From contig NZ_PZJX01000047.1 in assembly GCF_003034915.1 (NCBI RefSeq), forward strand, positions 162,325 through 226,324: 64,000 nt of DNA. The letters are read 5' to 3'. Source of the stretch: Mesorhizobium helmanticense. GTDB taxonomy: Bacteria; Pseudomonadota; Alphaproteobacteria; Rhizobiales; Rhizobiaceae. Each line of letters begins with the position of its first letter. Position 1 is the first letter of the stretch. Both the position numbers and the translations under genes were made by a program. Under the pieces are notes generated by a model, which was not told where the DNA came from, made no database searches, and saw only the letters and a list, made by a program, of their open reading frames with translations. Below, piece after piece: positions 25,063 to 34,364 of the stretch.

Positions 25063-25675
25063 GCGCGAAGGCCGAAAACACCCCGGCAAACAGGTAGTCG
25101 ACGACGCGTGTCACCCGCGGGCTGGCCTTCATCGCCGTCGAGAATCTTTCCGCTGCAAAGACCATCGGCGCCGTCACCGGGATCGACAGCACGACGAACA
25201 TCGCGCCGAGGAAGAACAGTTTTCCCGGTGCGTTCGGATCGTGCGCCGAGACGAATTGCGGCAGGAAGGTCATGAAGAACAGGATGATCTTCGGGTTGAG
25301 CAAATTGACGCCGAGCCCGGCCGCCCAGCTACGGAACAGCGAAATCTGCGGGCCGCTCTTCTTCTCCGGCGAGAAGGCCGACCCCTTTGCGATGGCCTGC
25401 CACGCCAGGAAGACGAGATAGCCGGCGCCGAACAGCTTGAGCACGAAGAAGGCCATCGGCGAGGCCACGATCAGCGCCGAGACGCCGACCACCACCAGCG
25501 TCGTGTGGATCAGCGTGCCGCACAGCGCCCCGGCCATCGAGGCAAAGCCGGTGGCGCGGCCCTGGCTCAGCGTGCGCGACACGAACAGCGTCATGTCGGG
25601 CCCCGGCGTGATCGCCAGGATCACGGTGGCGATGGCGAACTGGATCAGCGTCGTGGTGTCGGGAATGAAGGACAT
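25034..25675 (-). CDS. LysE-family amino-acid exporter
   Basis: 213 residues from the ATG at 25675 (MSFIPDTTTLIQFAIATVIL). The RhtB/LysE signature TPGPDMTLFVSRTLSQGRATGF is present, followed by five further helices and the conserved NLLNPKIILFFMTFLPQFV. It should export an amino acid or homoserine lactone-type metabolite from the inner membrane using the proton gradient. Substrate unknown. It is divergent from argG, 184 bases between starts, which invites the idea of arginine or a precursor as substrate, but this is only a guess. Confidence 0.88.
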   Translation of the reverse strand: MSFIPDTTTLIQFAIATVILAITPGPDMTLFVSRTLSQGRATGFASMAGALCGTLIHTTLVVVGVSALIVASPMAFFVLKLFGAGYLVFLAWQAIAKGSAFSPEKKSGPQISLFRSWAAGLGVNLLNPKIILFFMTFLPQFVSAHDPNAPGKLFFLGAMFVVLSIPVTAPMVFAAERFSTAMKASPRVTRVVDYLFAGVFSAFALKILTAQAK

Positions 25676-25859
25676 GGCCAATCTCGTGGCAGCAAATATG
25701 GCTCGTGGCAGCAAAAGACGGCGCAGCCATACTCCAAGAGCCGTGCTCTTGCCAGCTTCTGGGAGATGCAGCATCTGGTCCAGGCACCGTTCGTCTCTTG
25801 CGCTGGCCGGAAACGCCGTGATACCTCGCCCGCGAAACCTTTCGCGCGGAACCGCTAAA

Positions 25860-27089
<1,230 letters not shown>

Positions 27090-27149
27090 GATCCAAACAG
27101 CGGGCTGGGCGCTCTACCGATTCCGTGAAGGCTGAAAACGATCCGAGAA

Positions 27150-27174
27150 ACCCGGCGGAGACGCCGGGTTTTAT
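27150..27174 (+). terminator. argG terminator
   Basis: ACCCGGCG (27150-27157), loop GAGA, CGCCGGGT (27162-27169), then TTTATTTG. A compact GNRA-type loop hairpin with a T-rich tail. Confidence 0.85.
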
Positions 27175-27279
27175 TTGTCATTTCTAATATAATCGAAATT
27201 AACCACCGCAAATGAGTTTCATTTGACCTTTCGGTGGCTTCATCTACGCTCTCTCTTGCTGGATCGGGGGTTTTTTACA

Positions 27280-27861
27280 ATGAAAACTGGTATTTTTATT
27301 CTCTTTGCAACGGCCATCGCCTTGACGGTGTGCCCGTCGTCGGAGGCAAGCGCGAAACGCAACCCAAGCGCAAACCTGGGCGGATGTGTCACCGCTGTCC
27401 ACGCATGGGGCATCACGCTCAAGCATGATATCGCCTCTTTCATGGGCGTCTCGCAGGAGCGCATGCCGGCCCTGTTCTGCGAGCGCCTTGCCGAAGGGAT
27501 ACGCAGCGGGCGGATCAGCTACTCCGATTTGAACAACCTGCAATTCGACCTGCCGACCGAAATCTGGATGGTCATCAAGGGCAAGTCGAAGGCTGCTACG
27601 CAAGCCCCGGCGCCTCGGACGTCCAACTTCCGTACTTGCTACCGAAATAACGGCGCCTTCCAGGTTCCCGCTTCCCAGAAATGCCCGTTGAGCGGCCACG
27701 CGCAGTTCGACCAACCGACCAAAATCGAGATGACGGGGAAATCAAAGACGGCTACCCCGGCGCCGCGGAACCCCAAATTTCGTACCTGCAGCGGTATTAC
27801 CGGTACCTTCCAGATTCCCGTTTCCCGGAAATGCCCGTTGAGCGGCTACGCGAATAATTGA
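27280..27861 (+). CDS. Secreted small protein with a tandem C-terminal repeat
   Basis: 193 residues from the ATG at 27280. The signal peptide MKTGIFILFATAIALTVCPS is cut near SEASA. A middle region (HAWGITLKHDIASFMGV, ALFCERLAEGIRSGRISYSD) resembles a helical domain. Then two tandem units, residues 88-141 and 142-191, each with QFDxPTxIxM, a basic KSK stretch, FRTC and a KCPLSGxA end. The paired cysteines per unit suggest small disulfide loops in the periplasm or outside. Base composition is lower in GC than its neighbours. I do not recognise the family; the duplication looks recent. Confidence 0.7.
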   Translation: MKTGIFILFATAIALTVCPSSEASAKRNPSANLGGCVTAVHAWGITLKHDIASFMGVSQERMPALFCERLAEGIRSGRISYSDLNNLQFDLPTEIWMVIKGKSKAATQAPAPRTSNFRTCYRNNGAFQVPASQKCPLSGHAQFDQPTKIEMTGKSKTATPAPRNPKFRTCSGITGTFQIPVSRKCPLSGYANN

Positions 27862-27914
27862 GAGCGATGTGCCAGGCGCTCAGCCGGGCATGGCATTTGC
27901 CACACATCAACAAA

Positions 27915-27939
27915 AAAGCCCGGCGCATGGCCGGGCTTT
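27915..27939. terminator. Bidirectional terminator between convergent genes
   Basis: AAAGCCCGG (27915-27923) pairs with CCGGGCTTT (27931-27939), with A/T runs on both sides. It lies between the secreted repeat protein and the transglycosylase and serves both strands. Confidence 0.8.
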
Positions 27940-27964
27940 CCACTAATCAATCTGGATATCTCTA

Positions 27965-28765
27965 TCAGTCGGCATCGATCGCCGTGGCGATGCGGGCGAT
28001 GGCCTGTTGATAGACGCTCGCTGAATTCCAGCCGGCGATTGCGCCCATATTGGCCTGCGCGCTCGCGCCCGCCCGCCAGCCATGACCCTTGAGGAAGTTG
28101 GCGGTGGACGCCAACGCAGTGCTCTTGTCGCGCAGGTTTCTGCTGCCGACGCCATACTTCATGACATTGCCGGGCAGGAACTGCGTGTGGCCGATCTCGC
28201 CATGCATGGCGCCGACCGACGAGGCGCTCAACGCTCCGCGATCGACCAGCTTCAGCGCCGCAATGGCATGCGGGTAGAAGAATTCCGGGCGGCGGCAATC
28301 ATAGGCAAGCGTCAAAATGGCAGAGACCGTGTTCTGGTTGCCCATGGAGGACCCGAAGCCGGTCTCCATACCCCAGATGGCGAGCAACACACCCGGCGAC
28401 ACGCCGTAGGTCCGTTCGATCTTGTCGAACAGCGCTGCGTTCGACTTCTTCAACGCCCGGCCCTTGGCAATGATCGCGGATCCGCCACGGCGCTTCATGA
28501 AGGCTTCCACCGAGCCGCTGAAAGCCTTGTGGATGGCGCGGTCGGCGGCGATCGTCCTTGTTGCGTAATTCGCGTTGGCCAGAGCGGCCAGACCCTTCGC
28601 GCCTACACCATTGGCCCTGGCCTCCGCCGCAAACTCCGGCTTCCAAGCATCGAAGCCGGCGCCGCTCTTGCCGCAGCTGGCCGCCGCCTGCGCGCCCGTC
28701 GCCAGTGCAAACACCGCCACTACCGTGGCCGCTGCAAACATTTTTCCCTTGGCAAGAAATGCCAT
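27965..28765 (-). CDS. Lytic murein transglycosylase, MltB-like (SLT_2)
   Basis: 266 residues from the ATG at 28765. A Sec signal peptide (MAFLAKGKMFAAATVVAVFA to AQA) precedes the domain. The catalytic glutamate is E134 in LLAIWGMETGFGSSMGNQN, and the later block GEIGHTQFLPGNVMKYGVGS is the MltB signature. It cleaves peptidoglycan between MurNAc and GlcNAc, forming 1,6-anhydroMurNAc, in the periplasm. No lipobox is visible, so it is soluble rather than a lipoprotein. It lacks the C-terminal peptidoglycan-binding domain found in longer relatives. Confidence 0.92.
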   Translation of the reverse strand: MAFLAKGKMFAAATVVAVFALATGAQAAASCGKSGAGFDAWKPEFAAEARANGVGAKGLAALANANYATRTIAADRAIHKAFSGSVEAFMKRRGGSAIIAKGRALKKSNAALFDKIERTYGVSPGVLLAIWGMETGFGSSMGNQNTVSAILTLAYDCRRPEFFYPHAIAALKLVDRGALSASSVGAMHGEIGHTQFLPGNVMKYGVGSRNLRDKSTALASTANFLKGHGWRAGASAQANMGAIAGWNSASVYQQAIARIATAIDAD

Positions 28766-29032
28766 GCTGTTCTCCTGATTTGCCTGAATCACGTCCCAGT
28801 TGCGAATTTGCCAGTGAAACGTGCGTTTGTCACTCTAGAGCGGCGTGCGTGCATTCGCAGGCACAAAGTACGCTCCAACACTTTGAGTCCGCGTATCATG
28901 CTTTGCGAAAGTCGACTCCGGTTTTCGGGCAGATACGGTAAGAAGTCGTTTACGCGTTTCCCGGTACCGCGCTGGCGAATGCCGCAGAACTTGCCTACGA
29001 TCAAGCAATTATTGTGGCGGGGCAGAATATTC

Positions 29033-30280
29033 ATGGAAGACGTTGACGTCGTGATCGTTGGCGCCGGTTCGGCGGGGCTTGCCGCCGCCAGGACCCTTGG
29101 CGCAGCCGGCCTTTCCTTCAAGCTGTTCGAGGCGATGAACCGCATTGGCGGCCGCGCCTGGACCAGCGACCAGCATTTCGGCGTGCCATTCGACATCGGC
29201 TGCGCCTGGCTGCACGCGGCCGACCGCAATCCCTATTTTCCCGAGGCCCAGGCGGCCGGCTGGACGCTTCACCATCACGACATGAATGTCGATCATCTCT
29301 ACTATCTCCAGCGCAAGGCGAGCGAGGCCGAGGAGGCCGCGATGAAGGCTGCGGACGCCAAGCTGTTCGAGCTTTTGGCGGCGCATGAGGTCGGCGATGG
29401 CGACGACGACCGGCTTTCGGCGCTGCTCGCCAGGGGACAGGCGCCGCGTGCGGCCGCCACCTTTGCCGGGCCGATGGATTTCGGCGCCGACGAGGACGAG
29501 ATCTCGATCTGCGACTTCCAGGCCGCCGCCGATCTCGATCCGAACTACTTCTCCAAGGAAGGGTTCGGCGCATTGGTCGCCCGTTTCGGGGCCGAGGTGC
29601 CGGTCGAACTGTCGACGCCGGTGCGCAAGATCCTCTGGGAGGTGCCTGGCGTGGCCTGCGTCACCGATCGCGGCACCATCCGCGCCAAGGCAGCCATCGT
29701 CACGGCTTCGCCGGCCGTGCTCGCCTTCGAGGAGATCGAATTCTCGCCGGCGCTGCCCGACACGCATTTTGGCGCCTTCTTCGACCTGCCGATGGGCATG
29801 CTGACCAAGCTGCCGGTGGAAATCCGGGGCACGAGGCTCGGGCTGGCGCCGTTCGATGACCTGCTGATCGAACGGATGGCCAGGCACGACATCTACTTCC
29901 TGTGCTTTCCCTTCGACCTCGACCTGATGGTCGGCTTCGTCGGCGGCGATTTCGCCTGGGAGATGTCGGCGGCGGGAGAGGCGGCAGGCGTCGATTTCGT
30001 CGTCGACCGGCTATGCGGCATCTTCGGCACGGATGTGCGAAAACATGTCGGACGCGCCATGATGACCAATTGGGGCGGCGAGCGCTTCGTGCGCGGCGCT
30101 TATGCGGCGGCCCGCCCCGGCCGTTCGGAGGCACGCGCCACGCTGATGCAGCCGGTGGCGGAGAAGATCTTCTTCGCCGGCGAGCACCTGGCCGGTCCGC
30201 TGATGCAGACCTGCGGCGGCGCGCGGCTGTCCGGCGAGGCGGTGGCGCGGCAGGTCGTCGCCCAGCTTGCGGCAAAATAG
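29033..30280 (+). CDS. Flavin-containing amine oxidase family protein
   Basis: 415 residues from the ATG at 29033 (MEDVDVVIVGAGSAGLAAAR). The FAD Rossmann motif GAGSAGLAAAR is at 10-20, followed by the GG motif RIGGRAWTS (38-45). The C-terminal FAD contact is FFAGEHLAGPLMQTCGGARL. This is the monoamine oxidase/phytoene-desaturase-like superfamily (PF01593). Substrate unknown, cytoplasmic. The open frame continues upstream but is antisense to the transglycosylase and lacks a start signal there. A zinc-peptidase gene follows after 107 bases. Confidence 0.87.
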   Translation: MEDVDVVIVGAGSAGLAAARTLGAAGLSFKLFEAMNRIGGRAWTSDQHFGVPFDIGCAWLHAADRNPYFPEAQAAGWTLHHHDMNVDHLYYLQRKASEAEEAAMKAADAKLFELLAAHEVGDGDDDRLSALLARGQAPRAAATFAGPMDFGADEDEISICDFQAAADLDPNYFSKEGFGALVARFGAEVPVELSTPVRKILWEVPGVACVTDRGTIRAKAAIVTASPAVLAFEEIEFSPALPDTHFGAFFDLPMGMLTKLPVEIRGTRLGLAPFDDLLIERMARHDIYFLCFPFDLDLMVGFVGGDFAWEMSAAGEAAGVDFVVDRLCGIFGTDVRKHVGRAMMTNWGGERFVRGAYAAARPGRSEARATLMQPVAEKIFFAGEHLAGPLMQTCGGARLSGEAVARQVVAQLAAK

Positions 30281-30387
30281 CCTCGGCGGGAACGGCTCGC
30301 CGATGGCGGACGTTTGGGCAACGGATCGCCCCGCACTATGTCCGTCATCTTGTCCGGTGTGCGGACCCCTGATGATTTGAGACCGAC

Positions 30388-31485
30388 ATGAAGCTTTTCG
30401 ATTGCCCGCATTGCGGCCACCGCCTGTATTTCGAGAATGCCCAGTGCCTCAACTGCGCCAGCCTCGTGCTTTACGATCCGGGGCACGCGCGCTTCGCGCT
30501 GTCAGGCGCCGATGGCGTTTTCCAGTGCACCAACGCCGACGAGTGTGCCTGCAACTGGCGGGCAGAGCCGGGCCATGCCTTCTGCCGCGCCTGCATGCTG
30601 AACCAGCTGATCCCCGACCTTTCGGTCGATGGCAACCGCCAGCACTGGATCCGCGTCGAGGCGGCGAAGAAACGCGCCATCTATTCCCTGCTCGCCTTCG
30701 GCCTGCCGGTCGCGCCCAAGACCGGCCCGCTGGATGAGGCCGGTCTGGCTTTCGATTTCCTCGCCGATCCGATCGGCGGCGGACCGGGCGGCGAACGCAT
30801 CCTGACTGGCCACGACAACGGCCTGATCACGCTCAACGTCGCCGAGGCGGATTCGGCTGAGCGCGAGAGGCGGCGCATCGAGATGGGCGAGAACTACCGC
30901 ACCTTGCTCGGCCATTTCCGTCACGAACTCGGCCATTATTACTGGGACCGCCTGATCCGCGACGACCCGCAAAGGCTTGCCGCCTTCCGCAGCCTGTTCG
31001 GCGACGAGCGCGCCGACTACGAACAGGCCCTGAAGGCCTACTACGCCAATGGCGCCGCGCCCGACTGGCAGCAGAGCCACATCTCGGCCTATGCCACGTC
31101 CCATCCCTGGGAGGACTGGGCCGAGACATGGGCGCACCATCTGCACATCACCGATACGCTGGAAATGGTGCATGCGCTGAATTTTCCGCTCGGCCGGCTG
31201 GAAACCGTGGAAACCAACGCTCTGCCGCAGGGCGATACCGGCGGCAAGCCGCAGGCGGCGCCGGCCGAACCCGCAGCCACGCCGGAACCCTTTGAAAGGA
31301 TCCTGACCCGCTGGCTGGTGCTGTCGGAGGCGTCCAACTCGATCAACCGCTGCATGGGCCTGCCCGACCTCTATCCCTTCGTCATCTCGGATCGAACGGC
31401 GCAAAAGCTGGCTTTTATCCATGACCTCCTGACCGGGGTAACGAAAGAAACCGGAATAAATCGTGAGCCGGCCGGGGCATTTTAG
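30388..31485 (+). CDS. Zinc-ribbon putative metallopeptidase (DUF2248/Peptidase_Mx type)
   Basis: 365 residues. The N-terminus has a zinc-ribbon (C6, C9, C20, C23 in CPHCGH ... CLNC) and a second Cys cluster (C47, C53, C55, C66, C69). The active-site motif HELGHYYWD gives H179, E180 and H183, a gluzincin/zincin type, with a further conserved DWAETWAHHLHITDTLEM block. This matches the putative zinc-binding metallopeptidase family common in rhizobia and near no known pathway. Likely cytoplasmic; no signal peptide. The C-terminal 90 residues are less conserved. Confidence 0.85.
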   Translation: MKLFDCPHCGHRLYFENAQCLNCASLVLYDPGHARFALSGADGVFQCTNADECACNWRAEPGHAFCRACMLNQLIPDLSVDGNRQHWIRVEAAKKRAIYSLLAFGLPVAPKTGPLDEAGLAFDFLADPIGGGPGGERILTGHDNGLITLNVAEADSAERERRRIEMGENYRTLLGHFRHELGHYYWDRLIRDDPQRLAAFRSLFGDERADYEQALKAYYANGAAPDWQQSHISAYATSHPWEDWAETWAHHLHITDTLEMVHALNFPLGRLETVETNALPQGDTGGKPQAAPAEPAATPEPFERILTRWLVLSEASNSINRCMGLPDLYPFVISDRTAQKLAFIHDLLTGVTKETGINREPAGAF

Positions 31486-31550
31486 CCGGAACGCATGAGG
31501 GGTTTGCCTCGTTTCCGTTGGCGAGGGATTGTGAAAAACGGAGCGAAACC

Positions 31551-32156
31551 ATGAAACGCTTACTGTTTCCTGCCATAGCCGGCGCGCTTGCCGCCATGTC
31601 GGGGACGGCCTTGGCCGACACCGCCGTTTCGGCCATTGCCGATCTCAATGTGCGCGCCGGGCCTGGCCCGCAATACCCGGTCATCGGCGTGCTCACTGCA
31701 GGCCAGTCAGCGACGCTCGACGGCTGTATCGAAAACAGCAAATGGTGCACCATCGCCGAGGCAGGTGGCCAGGGTTGGATCTATTCCGACTATGTGACCG
31801 CCGATTTCGGCGGCGACCGGGTCGTGCTGACGCGGCGTCCGGCCGATGCCGACATCACCATCGTGACGCCGCCCGCCGACAGCGACGAGTATTCCGACAC
31901 CTATACCGGAGCGATCGTCGCCGGCGAGCCGATCGAGCCCATCAGACGACCGCCGGCCGAGGTGCGCACCTATGTCGACACCAACAGGCTCGATCCGGTC
32001 TATCTCGATGGCGAGGTGGTGACCGGCGCAACCTTGCCCGACAGCGTCGAACTGCGCGAGATTCCGGACTACGACTATCGCTATGTCTATGTGAACGGCC
32101 AGCCGGCGCTGGTCGATCCGGCCACGCGGCGCATCATGTACGTCGTGCGTCAATAA
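31551..32156 (+). CDS. Secreted SH3b and DUF1236 domain protein
   Basis: 201 residues from the ATG at 31551. A signal peptide (MKRLLFPAIAGALAAMSGTA to ALA) is followed by a bacterial SH3 domain, residues about 25-83, with ADLNVRAGPGPQYPVIGVL and GWIYSDYV. A linker rich in Asp/Thr/Pro leads to a DUF1236-like C-terminus (DYRYVYVNGQPALVDPATRR). SH3b domains bind peptidoglycan stem peptides, so this probably sits in the periplasm by the wall. Function otherwise unknown. It is followed by a long perfect palindrome and a CPBP protease gene. Confidence 0.85.
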   Translation: MKRLLFPAIAGALAAMSGTALADTAVSAIADLNVRAGPGPQYPVIGVLTAGQSATLDGCIENSKWCTIAEAGGQGWIYSDYVTADFGGDRVVLTRRPADADITIVTPPADSDEYSDTYTGAIVAGEPIEPIRRPPAEVRTYVDTNRLDPVYLDGEVVTGATLPDSVELREIPDYDYRYVYVNGQPALVDPATRRIMYVVRQ

Positions 32157-32202
32157 CCAGCAGGAGCCACCGCCAAGTCGGCGGTCTCCGCAGCTTCAAT
32201 TT

Positions 32203-32246
32203 GCGCATGACCCCGAAAATCGATTTTGATTTTCGGGGTCATGCGC
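32203..32246. repeat. Perfect 19-bp palindromic hairpin
   Basis: GCGCATGACCCCGAAAATC (32203-32221) is exactly complementary to GATTTTCGGGGTCATGCGC (32228-32246) around a six-base loop. This is a known type of short palindrome in Mesorhizobium genomes. It lies six bases before the CPBP ATG, so it could serve as the terminator of the SH3 gene and would hide the CPBP ribosome-binding site if transcribed. Confidence 0.75.
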
Positions 32247-32252
32247 TAGATC

Positions 32253-33215
32253 ATGCGACCCGATGCGTTCGGCAAAGGAACCCGCGTGATATCAGACCCT
32301 GCCGCCTTCGAGCGCTATCGGCTTACCCCCAACGACAAGACGACCCTGCCGCGCCTGCTGTTCGGATCGGCGATCGTCATCCTGTTCTGGGTCGCGACGA
32401 CCATGGTCGTGTTGCTCGGCGGCGCCTATCTTTTCGCGCTGTGGCAGGCATCGGCGGGTACGGTGCAGGACTTCATGGCGTCGCCCGCCGGGATTCTTGC
32501 CGCACTCGCCTCCTTCGCCGGCATCTGGATCGGCCTTTGGGTTGCCATGCGCTGGGTCCATCGCGAGCCGCTGACGGCGCTGCTCGGCGTGAGCCGCCAT
32601 GTCTCGCGCGATGGATTCCTCAAGGGGTTAGCCGCGGTGCTGATCACCTCGGCGCTGTCCGAAATCCTGCTCTATGTGCTGCAGCCCGAGATGGCGCGGG
32701 GTGCGATCAGCTTCTCGACCTGGCTTGTCTTCCTGGTCCCGATCATCGTGCTGACCCTGCTGCAAACCTCGTCCGAGGAGGTGCTGTTTCGCGGCTATCT
32801 CTTGAGGGGCCTGGCCAGCCGGTTTCGAAACCCCTTCATCTGGGCGCTGCTGCCGGGACTGCTGTTCACCTCGATGCATTGGAGCCCAGGCTCGAGCGCC
32901 GCCATCAACGCCTGTGTGCTCGCCTCGATCGCCGCTTTCGCACTGCTGCTGACGCTGGTGGTCCATGCCACCGGCAATCTCGGCGCCGCCTTCGGCGCCC
33001 ATCTCGGCAACAATCTGACCGGGTTCCTGCTGATTTCGCATCAGCAGAGCTACAATTCCTTCGCCCTGTTCAACGCCAAGCCACTCGAAGGCCCCGGCTG
33101 GACGACACTTGACGCGGTCCTTATCGCCGTGATCGGCATCGCCTGCAGCCTGCTGACGATCCTGCTGCTCCTGCATCCGCGCTCGCCGCTGAAGGTCGAG
33201 CCAGATAGACCGTGA
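32253..33215 (+). CDS. CPBP-family intramembrane protease (CAAX protease-like)
   Basis: 320 residues. Eight or so membrane helices. The catalytic motif EEVLFRGYLL (EE at 175-176, R180) and a downstream FTSMHW (H209) plus HATGNLGAAFGAHLGNN contain the Glu/His residues of the Abi/CPBP (Rce1-like) family. These proteases act in the inner membrane; in bacteria some process or confer immunity to peptides. The substrate here is unknown. The start at 32253 directly abuts the palindrome; a GTG at 32286 is an alternative start free of the hairpin. Confidence 0.85.
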   Translation: MRPDAFGKGTRVISDPAAFERYRLTPNDKTTLPRLLFGSAIVILFWVATTMVVLLGGAYLFALWQASAGTVQDFMASPAGILAALASFAGIWIGLWVAMRWVHREPLTALLGVSRHVSRDGFLKGLAAVLITSALSEILLYVLQPEMARGAISFSTWLVFLVPIIVLTLLQTSSEEVLFRGYLLRGLASRFRNPFIWALLPGLLFTSMHWSPGSSAAINACVLASIAAFALLLTLVVHATGNLGAAFGAHLGNNLTGFLLISHQQSYNSFALFNAKPLEGPGWTTLDAVLIAVIGIACSLLTILLLLHPRSPLKVEPDRP

Positions 33216-33260
33216 TCCCAAGAAGTGGAAACCGGTTTTTTGGATGAGGTCATGGTAACG
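33213..33260. repeat. Short dispersed palindromic repeat
   Basis: TGATCCCAAGAAGTGGAAAC CGGTTTTTTGG followed by ATGAGGTCATG is a copy of the repeat class seen at 6909 and 56408, overlapping the last three bases of the CPBP gene. It also forms an ACCGGTTTTTT end that could terminate transcription. Confidence 0.6.
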
Positions 33261-33283
33261 CAAAAAACCGGCAGAGGCGGCTG

Positions 33284-34225
33284 ATGCGCATCACACTGGC
33301 GGTTATCGGAACCATCCCCTCCAGGGGCTATGGCGGCACCCAGCGCCAGGTCGACTGGCTGGCTTCGGAATTGGCCCGCCTTGGCCATCGCGTCGTGCTG
33401 ATTGCCAGTCCCGGCTCAAGCCACCCGCTTTGCGAGGTGCGGCATGCATCCTCGGAAGCGCAATACCGGGCCGCCATTCCGGCGGACACGCAGATCGTCC
33501 ATTTTCACAGCTGGTTTCTCGACGTTCCCTACCCGTCCCTCAACACCGCGCATGGCTACTCCCCGCAAAAATCGAGGCCGCAGCCGAACTGGAGCTTCGT
33601 CAGCGCCAGCCATGCGCGGAACCATGGCAGGAAGACCTTCGTCTACAACGGCTTTCCGGTCGACGCCTATCGCCTGACCGCTTCGAAGAGCGACCGCCTG
33701 CTGTTCCTCGCCGCCATCGCGCGCGCCGGCAAGAACCTGAACCGCGCGGTCGATCTGGCGAAAGAATTCGATTTCCCCCTCGATATCGCCGGCGGCTCGC
33801 GCTGGACGCTTTTGACGCGCAGCCAGGTCCGGCGCGATGGTGTCTTCTTCAAGAGCCTGGGAAAGCGCTTTCGCTTCCATGGCGTCGTCAACGGTGACGA
33901 AAAGTTGCGTTTGCTCGGGCAAGCAAAGGCCTTCCTCAATCCGATCGCCTGGGAAGAGCCGTTCGGCATGGCGCCGGTCGAGGCTATGCTGTGCGGAACG
34001 CCGGTGCTGACGACGCCGCGCGGCGCCATGCCCGAGATCATCGACGACGATACAGGGCGCCTCTTCGACAGCGACGGGGAGTTCGCCGCGGCGTTTGAAG
34101 CGGTTGGCGGCCTTTCGCCGCAGCGTTGCCGGGACTCTGCCGCCGAGCGGTTCCCGATCGCCCGCAGCGCGAAGGGCTATCTCGATCTCTATCGGCGGAT
34201 CCTCGACGGTGAAACGCTGCCATGA
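33284..34225 (+). CDS. Glycosyltransferase family 4 protein
   Basis: 313 residues. The N-terminal Rossmann half begins MRITLAVIGTIPSRGYGGTQ with a GGTQRQVDWLASELARLGH helix typical of GT4 enzymes. The C-terminal half holds PIAWEEPFGMAPVEAMLCGT, the E-x7-E donor-binding motif, then TPRGAMPEIIDDDTGRLF. It should transfer a sugar from a nucleotide donor to an unknown acceptor. No polysaccharide cluster is next to it. It is shorter than many GT4 proteins because the middle is compact. Confidence 0.86.
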   Translation: MRITLAVIGTIPSRGYGGTQRQVDWLASELARLGHRVVLIASPGSSHPLCEVRHASSEAQYRAAIPADTQIVHFHSWFLDVPYPSLNTAHGYSPQKSRPQPNWSFVSASHARNHGRKTFVYNGFPVDAYRLTASKSDRLLFLAAIARAGKNLNRAVDLAKEFDFPLDIAGGSRWTLLTRSQVRRDGVFFKSLGKRFRFHGVVNGDEKLRLLGQAKAFLNPIAWEEPFGMAPVEAMLCGTPVLTTPRGAMPEIIDDDTGRLFDSDGEFAAAFEAVGGLSPQRCRDSAAERFPIARSAKGYLDLYRRILDGETLP

Positions 34226-34244
34226 GCCGGGATCTTTTACCTTC

Positions 34245-34290
34245 TCTATAACAAGGGGAGATAGGGCTCTATAACAAGGCGATAGGGGGA
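34245..34290. repeat. 23-base imperfect tandem duplication
   Basis: CTCTATAACAAGG occurs at 34245-34257 and 34268-34280, each followed by GGGGAGATAGGG- or CGATAGGGGG-like bases. It lies in the short gap between the glycosyltransferase and ClC genes, which is otherwise empty. Too short to name. Confidence 0.5.
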
Positions 34291-34364
34291 GCCGTGCCTG
34301 TACGCAAAGCTGGCCCCTCATGTCGTGGCTGTGTTAGGTCGAACCATTCCCTGGAAGGACTGTC

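Noticed and set aside
28082..29032. A 317-codon upstream extension of the amine oxidase
   Set aside because: It is antisense to the MltB-type transglycosylase and the FAD motif begins at residue 10 of the protein started at 29033, as in the family.
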